Of a DNA stretch of 64,000 nt, positions 9,683-19,500 are shown piece after piece. Each line of letters begins with the position of its first letter. The first letter of the stretch is position 1. The notes under the pieces were generated by a model. That model was not told the origin of the DNA. It was given only the letters and a program-made list of their open reading frames with translations, and did no database searches. Source of the stretch: JACRCT01 sp049841135 (lineage in GTDB: Bacteria; Myxococcota; Myxococcia; Myxococcales; UBA5297). Position numbers and translations under genes: made by a program. The DNA is taken from the NCBI GenBank assembly GCA_049841135.1, contig JASGHK010000004.1, forward strand, positions 1,922,001 to 1,986,000, written 5' to 3'.

Positions 9683-10294
9683 TCAGAGGATGTCCGCGGA
9701 GTCGACCAGCTCGATCCCCTTCGCCTGCATCTCGGCGACGGCCTGCTCGCCGCCTTCCCGGGTGACCGGGGCGACGGCGTCGCGCACGAGCTGGACCTTG
9801 CAGTGCGGGCAGCGCTCGCGGATTCCCAGCGCCGCGGCCTTCACGCAGTAGTCGGTGGCGACGCCGTAGACCTGGAAGAGCGCGCCCTGCTCGCCCAGCC
9901 CGCGGACGATGGGGTCGGCGTTGAGGTTGTCGAAGAGCGAGTAGAGGTCCTTCTCGAAGTAGAGCGCGACGTCCGCTCTCTCCAGCGGCCGCTCGTAGCG
10001 GGCGTTGGCGAGGACGAGGAAGCGCTTGGGCAGCGTCTCGGCGGCCTTGAGCCAGTCCCAGGTGCCCTTGACGCAGTGGACCGGCCAGGTGCCGCCGTTC
10101 TCCTTGAACTCCTTCGAGTAGCTCTCGTGCGTGTCGACGGATCCCAGGAGGACGTAGCCCAGCTCCTGCGCCTGGGAGTTGAGCCGGGCGACGACCGGGA
10201 GCACCGCCTCGCTGCCCTGGACGTAGAGCCCGCCCTTCGGGTGGCAGAACCCGTGCTGCGTATCGACGTCGACGCGGACGATCTTCTGGATCAT
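9683..10294 (-). CDS. pncA: Nicotinamidase (isochorismatase fold)
   Basis: Hydrolyses nicotinamide to nicotinate in the NAD salvage pathway. The isochorismatase-like fold is evident from the N-terminal catalytic aspartate in VDVDTQHGF, the metal- and substrate-loop region with HCVKGT, and the nucleophilic cysteine in YGVATDYCV. The length (203 residues) is typical. A good ribosome site, GAAGGAGCG, precedes the ATG. It is followed on the same strand by the phosphoribosyltransferase, but nothing else of NAD salvage is visible. Confidence 0.9.
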   Translation of the reverse strand: MIQKIVRVDVDTQHGFCHPKGGLYVQGSEAVLPVVARLNSQAQELGYVLLGSVDTHESYSKEFKENGGTWPVHCVKGTWDWLKAAETLPKRFLVLANARYERPLERADVALYFEKDLYSLFDNLNADPIVRGLGEQGALFQVYGVATDYCVKAAALGIRERCPHCKVQLVRDAVAPVTREGGEQAVAEMQAKGIELVDSADIL

Positions 10295-10445
10295 CGAGGC
10301 GCTCCTTCCAGAGCGTTGTTAGCGACGCAAGTCCGCAAGCGCAGCGTTGCGCCGCATGCCAGCAGCTCCGACCAGAGTGGCCGAAGGCGCAAAGCGAACC
10401 CCGTCCCGAGTTTGGGAGGGGAAGAGGGCGGGCCGGCCTGCAGCT

Positions 10446-11231
10446 CTACGCGACCGCGCGCGCGGCCTTCTCGCCGCGGCGGATGAGCTCCTTGGCGATG
10501 GCCTCGAGCATCTCGGCCCCGCGGCTCTCCGGCGCGTACTCCCAGATCGTCCGGCCGTGGCTCTGGGCCTCGTCGATCTTCACGTTGTAGCCGAGCGCCG
10601 TCTTGCACAGCGTGTCGGGGAAGTAGCTGCCCAGCTTGCCCAGGATCTCGTCGGCCAGCGCCGTGCGCCGATAGAGCGTGGGCACGACCATCGTCACGGC
10701 GAGATCGGACTTGCCGTGCTCCTGCTTGATCCGATCGACCGTCGCCAGCACCTCGGCGCAGCCGTCCATGGCCAGGTAGGTCAGCGCCACCGGCACCACC
10801 ACCTCGCTGGTCGCCAGGAAGACGTTGGTCGTCACCAGGCCCATCGAGGGCGGCGCGTCGAAGAGCACGTAGTCGTAGCCGTCCAGCGCGGCGAGCTTCT
10901 TCTCGAGCTTGCGCTCGCGGTCCGGCTCCGGGGCCACGCGCACCGGGAAGTCGGCGATGGCCTTGTTCGCCGGCAGGAGCGAGAGGTTGGGGATGGCGGT
11001 CGCCACCACCACGTCCTGCACGCGGACCTCGGGCTCGACCAGCAGGTCGAACACGGTCCGCCTGGCCTGCCGCACGTCGACGCCCAGGCTCTTGCCGCAG
11101 TGGCCCTGGGTGTCCAGGTCCACCAGCAGCGTCCGCTTGTTCTTCTCCCGAGCGAGGTAGGCGCCGAGGTTGACGGCGAGCGTGGTCTTGCAGGTCCCGC
11201 CCTTCTCGTTGATGAAGGCGATGCGGCGCAT
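10446..11231 (-). CDS. ParA/MinD-family ATPase
   Basis: A 261-residue P-loop ATPase with the deviant Walker A box KGGTCKTT at residues 10-17, the switch region VLFDAPPSMG and an LLVDLDTQGH motif. Family members position plasmids, chromosomes or protein complexes. No ParB gene is adjacent; the next gene upstream encodes a small coiled-coil protein, which could be the cargo adaptor. I would not call this the chromosomal ParA. It is more likely an orphan ParA placing a cellular structure. Confidence 0.85.
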   Translation of the reverse strand: MRRIAFINEKGGTCKTTLAVNLGAYLAREKNKRTLLVDLDTQGHCGKSLGVDVRQARRTVFDLLVEPEVRVQDVVVATAIPNLSLLPANKAIADFPVRVAPEPDRERKLEKKLAALDGYDYVLFDAPPSMGLVTTNVFLATSEVVVPVALTYLAMDGCAEVLATVDRIKQEHGKSDLAVTMVVPTLYRRTALADEILGKLGSYFPDTLCKTALGYNVKIDEAQSHGRTIWEYAPESRGAEMLEAIAKELIRRGEKAARAVA

Positions 11232-11267
11232 AGGCGACCCCCGGGGCTCAGGTGGCTTGGATGCTGC

Positions 11268-11561
11268 CTACTTCTTGTCGCTGAGCTTGCCGACGCTGTC
11301 CTCGAGGCGCTGGATGGTCTCCTCGAGCTCGTCCAGCTTCTTCTTGAGGTTCTCCATGTCGGCCACGGAGGGGAGGTTCATCGCCGACAGGGCCATGCGG
11401 ATGTTCTTGTCCATCATCCCCTTGGCCTTCAGGGTGTTGCCGACGATGGTCTGCATGGCGTTGACGAACTTCTCGTTGGAGAGCAGCTGCTGCGCCAGCT
11501 TGCCGACCTGCTCTTCGCCGAGCTCGAACATCTTCTTGAACATCGGATTCTCCTTGAGCAT
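11268..11561 (-). CDS. Small coiled-coil protein, phasin-like appearance
   Basis: A 97-residue protein with no signal peptide or membrane helix. The start at 11561 is preceded by GCGAGGATG. The N-terminal half is amphipathic helix. The C-terminal third is a clear heptad coiled coil (LKKKLDELEETIQRLEDSVG). Such small proteins are often labelled phasin-like or poly granule-associated, but I see nothing decisive. It lies 36 bp upstream of the ParA-like gene on the same strand and is probably in its operon. Confidence 0.6.
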   Translation of the reverse strand: MLKENPMFKKMFELGEEQVGKLAQQLLSNEKFVNAMQTIVGNTLKAKGMMDKNIRMALSAMNLPSVADMENLKKKLDELEETIQRLEDSVGKLSDKK

Positions 11562-11993
11562 GGCATCCTCGCGAGGCGTGAGAAGAAGGGCGTGAGGATA
11601 GCGGCGAACCCGCCGACGAACCAGCCACAAATCGCCCGCGGTAGGCTTTCCCGGGCGTTCGCCTGGCGGCCTTCCCGCCATTCCTCTCGTCCGGGCAGCA
11701 GCGCTCTGCTCTCACCGCTGGCTTCTTCTATGGAAGGCAGGGGCGCACGGATTTGGATGCACGGGTCGCACAGCGCTCTGCGGTCGGGACAGTGCTCCCA
11801 CCTCCTCGGACCGCTTCCTTGCCGCACTGCCGACGAGTCCAGGTCCGACGCCGAGGCGGTCGAGGATGAGGTGTTCGGGAAGAGGCGGGTTCACGCCCTG
11901 CTTCGGGCCACCCCGCTTCGGGCTTCGATGCAACGTCACTCGGCGCTTTGATCGAGGGGGGCCGCCGGGGAGTGTTCCGCGCGCCGAAGACCA

Positions 11994-12043
11994 CGATTCA
12001 AAACATGAGTATGGTTGAAATCGTCGACTCATCTTTTGAATCG
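11994..12043. promoter_or_regulatory. 17-bp inverted repeat, probable operator of the ribbon-helix-helix gene
   Basis: Left arm 11994-12010 (CGATTCAAAACATGAGT) and right arm 12027-12043 are reverse complements with one mismatch in 17, separated by 16 bases. The stretch is unusually AT-rich for its surroundings and ends 27 bp before the ATG of a ribbon-helix-helix protein. Such proteins commonly repress their own genes, so autoregulation is the simplest reading. The rest of 11562-12070 shows nothing else I can identify. Confidence 0.6.
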
Positions 12044-12070
12044 TCGCTTTCGCCTTCAGAGGGGGACTCC

Positions 12071-12357
12071 ATGGCCCACCGACGACTTCAGGTCGTGCTC
12101 GATGAGAGTGACGAGGCGGCGCTTCGCGAGGTCATCCAGCGCTGTGCGTTGAGCGAGTCCGAGGTGGTGCGTGCCGCCATTCGCCTCGTCGGAGAACGGC
12201 TGGTGGAGCCTGGTGACGAGGCAGTCCTCTGGGCCGAGCTCTCATCGACGCCGACCCCGCCACCACCAAGCGCGAGAAGGTCCTCGAAGCCGGCGCCACC
12301 TTCTTTAGAAGCCAGCCACGGTGGAGACCCAGCGCCGGGCGCCGAAACCGCGAGTGA
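12071..12357 (+). CDS. Ribbon-helix-helix DNA-binding protein (3' end uncertain, probable frameshift)
   Basis: The opening residues (MAHRRLQVVLDESDEAAL) followed by ALSESEVVRAAIRLVGERL form a canonical CopG/Arc-type ribbon-helix-helix domain of about 45 residues. An inverted-repeat operator lies just upstream. Within the starting frame the protein would run on as a proline/serine-rich tail through the next gene to 13369, which I disbelieve. A one-base change near 12217-12240 would instead join LIDADPATTKREKVLEAG and end at 12357. That continuation looks more protein-like, but it is an inference. No PIN or other toxin partner is visible. Confidence 0.55.
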
Positions 12358-12509
12358 GCGCACCGTCCATCGCCAGGCCAGCACGCAACCGCGCGCCCAA
12401 GGCGACCTTGGGTTCCCAAGCCTCGGAAGCCACAGGCCTTTTTCGGGCACGCAACCTTCGGTGCGTCGCGGCGACAATAGGCGGAGCACTTTTCCCACCC
12501 GGAGACCCC

Positions 12510-13331
12510 ATGCGCGTCCAACGCGACCCCACCAACCCGCTGCGCGTCCCGAAGCAGGAGACCGCGGCGGCCAGGACCCCGAAGGCGGCGACCAACACCA
12601 CGGCGACGGTGAAGAACACGCCGCGCGACAGCTTCAGCGCGGGCACGGCCGACGTGCGCGACTTCAGCCGCTACCTGCAGGACCAGGGCAACACCAACTC
12701 CTGCGGCACGACCAGCCTGGCGATGATGATGAGCTTCTGGAAGGGCAAGCCGGGCGCCGTCACCCACAACATGATCGACCAGTCGATCCGCTACTTCGAC
12801 GGGCCGACCGCGCCGACCAACATCGTCAGCTACCTCAAGAGCCAGGGCTTCCGCGCCGAGGCGAAGAACAACGCCAGCGTCGCCGACCTCACCAAGTACC
12901 TGGACCAGGGCGTGCCGGTGCAGGTGCTCTACAATCCCAGCGCCGACCCCTCCGACGTCTACCTCCATTACGTCGACGTCGTGGACTACAAGAAGGACGC
13001 CCAGGGCAACGTCACCTCGGTCAAGATCGCCGACCCGGGCGGCGGCCGGATGGCCGAGGTCCCCATCGAGGAGTTCAAGAAGCGCTGGGGCAACCTGGCG
13101 GTCAAGAACGTGGGCATCGGCGCCAACAACCTGATGATCGTCGCGCTGCCCGGCCAGAACATGCAGGTCCGCGGCAAGGACGGCGTCATGCGCAACACCG
13201 ACGACATCGCGCTGCCCAAGGGCGGCAACCTCGGCTGGAAGCTGGGGGTCATCGACGTCGTCGCCGATGCCGCCAACTGGGTGGGCAAGGCCGCCAAGAA
13301 GGTCGGCAACTTCTTCAAGAACCTCTTCTGA
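12510..13331 (+). CDS. C39-like papain-fold cysteine peptidase
   Basis: A 273-residue protein. The ATG at 12510 has GGAG six bases upstream. The papain-fold catalytic set is visible: Gln and Cys in DQGNTNSCGTTSLAMMM (Cys near residue 68), His in VYLHYVDVVDY and Asp/Asn in IADPGGG. The N-terminal 45 residues are Thr/Ala-rich and disordered. There is no classical signal peptide. The C-terminal 30 residues (DAANWVGKAAKKVGNFFKN) form an amphipathic helix. Relatives are abundant in Myxococcota; the substrate is unknown. A strong terminator follows. Confidence 0.75.
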   Translation: MRVQRDPTNPLRVPKQETAAARTPKAATNTTATVKNTPRDSFSAGTADVRDFSRYLQDQGNTNSCGTTSLAMMMSFWKGKPGAVTHNMIDQSIRYFDGPTAPTNIVSYLKSQGFRAEAKNNASVADLTKYLDQGVPVQVLYNPSADPSDVYLHYVDVVDYKKDAQGNVTSVKIADPGGGRMAEVPIEEFKKRWGNLAVKNVGIGANNLMIVALPGQNMQVRGKDGVMRNTDDIALPKGGNLGWKLGVIDVVADAANWVGKAAKKVGNFFKNLF

Positions 13332-13376
13332 TTCCCAGCACTTCCGCTGGTCTTCCGACAGCGGCTTGACGACACC

Positions 13377-13416
13377 CGGCCCGGTTCCCGCTTTGGGAAC
13401 CGGGCCGTTCTTTTCG
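13377..13416 (+). terminator. Rho-independent terminator after the C39-like peptidase gene
   Basis: A perfect 13-bp stem (CGGCCCGGTTCCC, positions 13377-13389, with its complement at 13395-13407) closes a five-base loop. TTCTTTTC follows. It sits 45 bp after the peptidase stop codon. Confidence 0.85.
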
Positions 13417-13576
13417 GCGCCTTGCCCTGTCCCGGCCTGCATTGCCCGAAGCCCGCAGCCCGCAGCCATCCCAACGGCGGCCGCGGTGGGGAACTGTGTG
13501 ACGGGTGCACTTGACCCTTCGTGGCCAGCTGCGCCAGAACACTGCCCGCTTCAGACCCCTCGCCTCGAGGCAGACC

Positions 13577-16500
13577 ATGCAATCGTTCCTCCGCCTTTCG
13601 TTGGCCGCGCTGCTCGTCCTGTCGGCCGCGTCCTGCGACACGCCGCCCCCGGCCGTCGACTCTGACTCCGGCGTCGACGCCGGCACCACGGAAGCCGACG
13701 GATCCGTCATCGAGGAGATCGACGGCAGCGTGTCCCATCGCGACGCCAGCACAGCCCAGGATGGCTCGATCAGCACCCCCGACGCCCAGGTCGTGAGCGA
13801 CGACGCGGGAACGCAGCCGACCGACGGCTCGCAGCCGCTGCCCGATGGCGGCACCCCGGAGTGCACCGACGAGTGCGCCGCCGGCTCCACCGTCTGCGAC
13901 GGCACCACCGGCTACCGCACCTGCGGCCAGTACGACGCCGACAAGTGCCTGGAGCTGTCGCCCGCGGTGCCCTGCGCCGGCTCGGCGGCCTGCGTCGGCG
14001 ACCGCTGCGTCGAGCCCTGCCGCGACGAGTGCGCGGTCGGCTCCGCAGTGTGCAAGGACCGGGCGACCCTGCAGATCTGCGGCAACTTCGACCAGGACAC
14101 CTGCCGTGAGCTGGGCGGCGAGACCGCCTGCGGCGCCGGCCAGAAGTGCGAAGCGGGCGCCTGCGTGCCCGACGCCACCGCCTGCGCCGACGAGTGCGCG
14201 GCCAGCTCCACCGCCTGCGCCGGCGACGCCGTGCGCACCTGCGGCGAGTACGACGACGACACCTGCCGCGACCTGTCCGCCCCGGTGGCCTGCGCCTCCG
14301 GCGAGACCTGCAGCGCCGGCAAGTGCGTGAAGGCCTGCACCGACGCCTGCCCGCTCGCCGGCGCCAAGGACTGCCTGGGGGACGCCGTGCGCACCTGCGC
14401 CGCGGGCGCCGACGGCTGCCTGGCGTGGGGCGTCGCCGCGCCCTGCCCCGGCGGCCAGACCTGCTCGGCGGGCGCCTGCGCCACGAGCTGCGTGAACGAG
14501 TGCCAGACCGCCGGCGGCCTGCTGTGCACCTCCGACGGCTCGGGCGTGCTGCAGTGCGGCCAGTACGACACCGACAACTGCCTCGACCTCTCCACGGCCG
14601 TCCCCTGCGGCGCGGGCAAGACCTGCCGCAACGGCGTGTGCACCGCGGTCTGCTCCGACGAGTGCCAGCTGGGCGCCCAGCGCTGCGGCGCCGACTCCAA
14701 GAGCCTGGAGAGCTGCGGCGACTTCGACTCCGACCCCTGCCTCGAGTTCGGCGGCGCCGTCGCCTGCCCCGGCGGCGCGGCCTGCGCCAACGGCGCCTGC
14801 GCCACGCCCTGCACCAACGAGTGCTCGCCCAGCGGCTTCGGCGAGTGCGTCCCGGGCCAGTCGGCGACCCACGTCTGCGGCCAGTACGACGCCGACCCCT
14901 GCCTCGAGTGGTCGACGGCCACGGGCTGCGCCTCCTACGAGACCTGCGCCATCGACACCTGCGTCCTCGGCCAGGTGCCGGGCAAGGTGGTCATCAACGA
15001 GGTGCTCTACGACCCGGTCGGCACCGACGGCAACGCCGGCAACAACCTCTTCGTGGAGCTGTGGGGCCCCGCCGGCCTGGACCTCGAGGGCTTCACGCTG
15101 GTGGGCGTCAACGGCGCCGACGGCAAGGACTACGCCAGCGTCGTGCTCGACGGCCAGGCGGTGGGCACCGACGGCTTCTTCCTGCTCGCGCACCCGAACG
15201 GCGCGGCCAGCCTGCTGGCGCTGGCGGACCTGACCAGCGACAAGATCGACTTCCAGAACGCCCCGGACTCCATCCAGCTGCGCTGGCACGGGCAGGTGGT
15301 GGACGCGCTCGCCTACGGCACCTTCGGCGCCGGCACCTTCCCCAAGGGCGAGGGCACCCCGGCGGCGGCCCCGGCGGCCAACGCCGGCAAGAGCCTGACC
15401 CGCAACGCGGCCCACGCCGACACCGACAACAACGCCGCCGACTTCGCCATCGCCACGCCCTCCCCGCGCCTGGCCACGGTGGCCTGCACCGACGCCTGTG
15501 CCGCGGGCGCGACCCAGTGCGGGGGGACCAACAACGAGCAGCTGCAGACCTGCGCCGACACCAACGGCGACGGCTGCCGTGAGTGGGCCACCCCCACCTC
15601 CTGCGGCACCGGCAAGTTCTGCCAGGGCGGCGCCTGCGTCACGAGCTGCGCCCACCTGTGCGCCACGCTCAACGCCACCCAGTGCGGCGGCCTGAACAAC
15701 CAGCAACTGCAGACCTGCGGCGACTACAACAGCGACGGCTGCCGCGAGTGGAGCAGCGCCGTGGACTGCGGGACCGGCAAGGTCTGCCAGAACGGCACCT
15801 GCGTCGCCTCGTGCACCGACGCCTGCGCCGCGGGCGCCACCCAGTGCGGCGGCACCGGCGGCGCCCAGCTGCAGACCTGCGGCGACCACAACGGCGACGG
15901 CTGCCGCGAGTGGGGCACGCCCACCACCTGCCCGGCCGGCCAAACCTGCCAGGCCGGCGCCTGCGTCATCTCCTGCACCAGCCTGTGCACCCCGGCCGGC
16001 CACACCAAGTGCAGCGGCACCCAGGTGCAGACCTGCCAGGACACCAACGGCGACGGCTGCCTCGAGTGGTCGGCGGCCGCCAACTGCCCCGGCACCGACA
16101 CCTGCCAGGGCAGCGCCTGCAGCTGCACCAACGAGTGCGCCGCGGCCGGCAACACCAAGTGCGACGCCAACGGCCTGGTGCAGACCTGCATCCAGTCCGG
16201 CGGCTGCCTCAAGTGGTCCAGCGCCGAGGCCTGCCCCAACAGCGGCACCTGCAAGTTCGGCGCGTGCTGCGTCAACGACTGCCAGGTCGGCCAGACGCAG
16301 TGCAGCGGCCAGCAGATCCAGAGCTGCGGCGAGTTCGACGGCGACGGCTGCCTGGAGTGGTCGAACCCGGCCACCTGCGCCACCGCCGGCCAGATCTGCC
16401 AGGGCACCAAGTGCCAGACCCCGTGCACCAACACCTGCCCGTCTCAGGGCGCCGCCCAGTGCTCCGGCCTGCAGGTCACCACTTGCGGTGACGCCAACGG

Positions 16501-19500
16501 CGACGGCTGCCTCGAGTGGGGCACGCCGGTCAGCTGCGGCAGCGGCCAGACCTGCTCGCTGGGGGCCTGCGTCTCGGCCACCGCCCCGACCGTGGTGATG
16601 ATCAGCCCGCAGGGCACCGTGCAGACCACGCAGGGCGCCAAGATCCACTTCGTGGTCGACGCCACGCCCGCCGCCGGCCGCTCCATCGCCGAGGTGAGCT
16701 ACTGGGCCAACGGCGCGCAGGTCGGCGCCACCACCGTCGCCCCGCACACGTTCGACTACACCGTCCCGGCCTCCACCCCGACCAACTCCACGGTCACCGT
16801 CCAGGCCAAGGCCAAGGACAACCTCGCCGAGGTCGGCGTCTCCGCCCAGGCGTTCCTGAGCGTCAAGAACGACAAGCCCGTCGCCACCTTCACCGCGGTC
16901 ATCTCCGCCACCAACACGGTCACCGTCGACGCCAGCGCGGTGAGCGACACCGAGACCGCGACCGCGAACCTGGAGGTCTGCTGGGACTGGGACAACAACG
17001 GGACCTGCGACACCTCGTACTCGACGACCAAGATCGCCACGCACGCCTACTCCGGCAGCGGCAACTACACCGTCACCGTGGGCATGAAGGTGCGCGACGC
17101 GGCCGCGCAGGAGAGCAGCGCCACGCGGTCGGTCACCTTCGCCAACCTGCAGTACCTGGGCGGCCAGGACGTCACCACCACGCTGTGGACCGGGACGGTG
17201 GTGGTCACCGGCGACCTGGTGGTCCCGGCGGGCAACACCCTGACCATCGACAAGGGCACGCAGGTGCTCTTCGTCCGCGCGGACGCCAACAACGACGGCG
17301 TGGGCGACTACACCCTGACCGTGAACGGCGCGCTGGTGGTCAACGGCACCGCGGCCGAGCCGGTGGTCTTCACCGGCCAGGACACCAACGCCAAGGTGCC
17401 CGGCGGCTGGGACCGCATCCAGCTCAACGGCGCCGGCTCGACCCTGACCTACGTGGTCGTGGAGTACGCCGGCGTGGGCATCGAGGTCCGCGCCGCCGCG
17501 ACGCTGAGCCACGTCACCGCGCGCAAGACCAAGTGGAGCTGCATCTGGATCAACAACGGCGACAACACCGGCCTCACCGACGTCGTGGCGAGCGAGTGCG
17601 GCTGGAACGGCGTGCAGGTCGACAACGGCTCGACGGGGGTCACCATCACCCGGCTGTCCTCGACCCTCAACGTCGCCAGCGGCCTGTACACCGACGGCGC
17701 CTCGTCGCAGACCGTCGCCGACTCCGTCTTCACCGGCAACGGGCACGAGGGGCTCAACGCCACCGGCAGCTCGACGGTGCTGAACCTGTCCGGCTCGACG
17801 GTGGAGCAGAACGCCACCGTGGGCGTGCTCTTCGTCGGCGGCTCGTCCGGCGCGGTGACGCACAACCAGATCCGCCAGAACGGCGGCGCCGGCGTGGAGC
17901 TGCAGGACAACTCCTCGGGCGCCGGCCCGAACCCGGTCGTCACCTACAACAACATCTACAGCAACGCGACCACCGGCGCCGACAAGGGGCTGTTCACCGA
18001 CATCTCGGGGACCGCGACGATCACCTCCAGCAGCTACGGCACGTTCAACTCCAGCGCCTGGACGGCCCCCGCCGGCTCGACCATCCGCCGCATGTACGTG
18101 ACCTACTCCGAGAACGACCCGTATGGCTACGCCACGGGCTCCGTCCTCGACCAGTCCGGCAACTCCCTGGCCTCCTACTCGTCCTCCTCCAGCGGCTGGG
18201 TCGACCTCCCCGCCAACACCACCAAGGTCCAGGCCTCCACCTACTCGGGCAGCAGCTACTCGCGCACCATGACCGTCAACCGGGTCGAGACCTGGGTGCG
18301 CAACGCCACGGTGGACGTCAGCGCGATGACCTGGTCGGGCACCGTCGACCTGCGCTTCAACTACCTGGGCACCTTCCCCAACGTGCTCTCGCGCGTGGCG
18401 ATGTCGCGCAGCACTGCGCTCGACCTGCAGGGCTTCGTCGGCGTGGCCTTCGACAACACCTGGGGCACCGGGCCGTACCTGGCCGGCACCGTCAACACCA
18501 GCGCCTGGAGCGGCGACGTCTACGTCACCGGCAACATCACCGTCCCGGCCGGGCAGATCGTCACCGTGGGCCAGGGCACCCGGGTGTTCTTCGTGCTGCA
18601 CGACCAGAACGGCGACGGCGAGGGCGACTTCTCCATCACCGCCAACGGGCAGCTCGCCGTCGCGGGCAGCTCGGGCTCGGAGGTGGTGTTCGCCGGCTAC
18701 AACACCACCGGCGTCGCCTTCCAGGCCATCAACCTGAACGGGTCCGGCGCGGACGCCAGCGGCTGGTCGCGCTGCAGCGTCCAGAACGGCCACAGCCCGG
18801 TCGTCATCCGCGGCGGCAGCCAACTGGCGAACGTGACGGTGCTGGGGGCGGCCCTGGACGGCATCACCCTCACCGGCACCTCCGCCGGGGCCAAGCTGAC
18901 CGACGTCACCGTGGACGGCGCCTCGCGCCTGGGCGTGATGGTCGACAACGGCGACAACACCGTGCTCACCCGGCTGACCACCAAGAACAGCGGCGCCCAC
19001 GGCCTGGAGTTCAAGAACGGCTCGACCGGCAACACCGTGTCCCGCCTCACCTCCACCGGCAACACGGGCAACGGCGTACTCGTCTGGCAGGGCTCCGGCG
19101 CCGCCATCGCCGACAGCACCATCACCAACAACAGCGGGCACGGCTTGAGCGTCATCGACTCCTCGCCCACCGTCAGCTACAGCCTGCTCAAGCTCAACGG
19201 CGGCTCGGGCCTGCGCATCGAGGGCACCGGCACGGCCGCCGCCGACCACTGCGTCATCACCTACAACGGCGAGGCGGGTGTGGCGGTGTACAGCGACAAC
19301 GCCGGTTCGCCGACGCCGACCATCAACACCAGCAACATCTACGGGAACGCGACCGTCGCCACCGTCATCGGCGGCATCACCGACGTCTCGGGCACCGTGA
19401 CGATCGCCTCCAGCAGCTACGGCACGTTCAACTCCAGCACCTGGACGGCCCCCGCCGGCCAGACCATCCGCCGCATGTACGTGACCTACAGCGAGAACGA

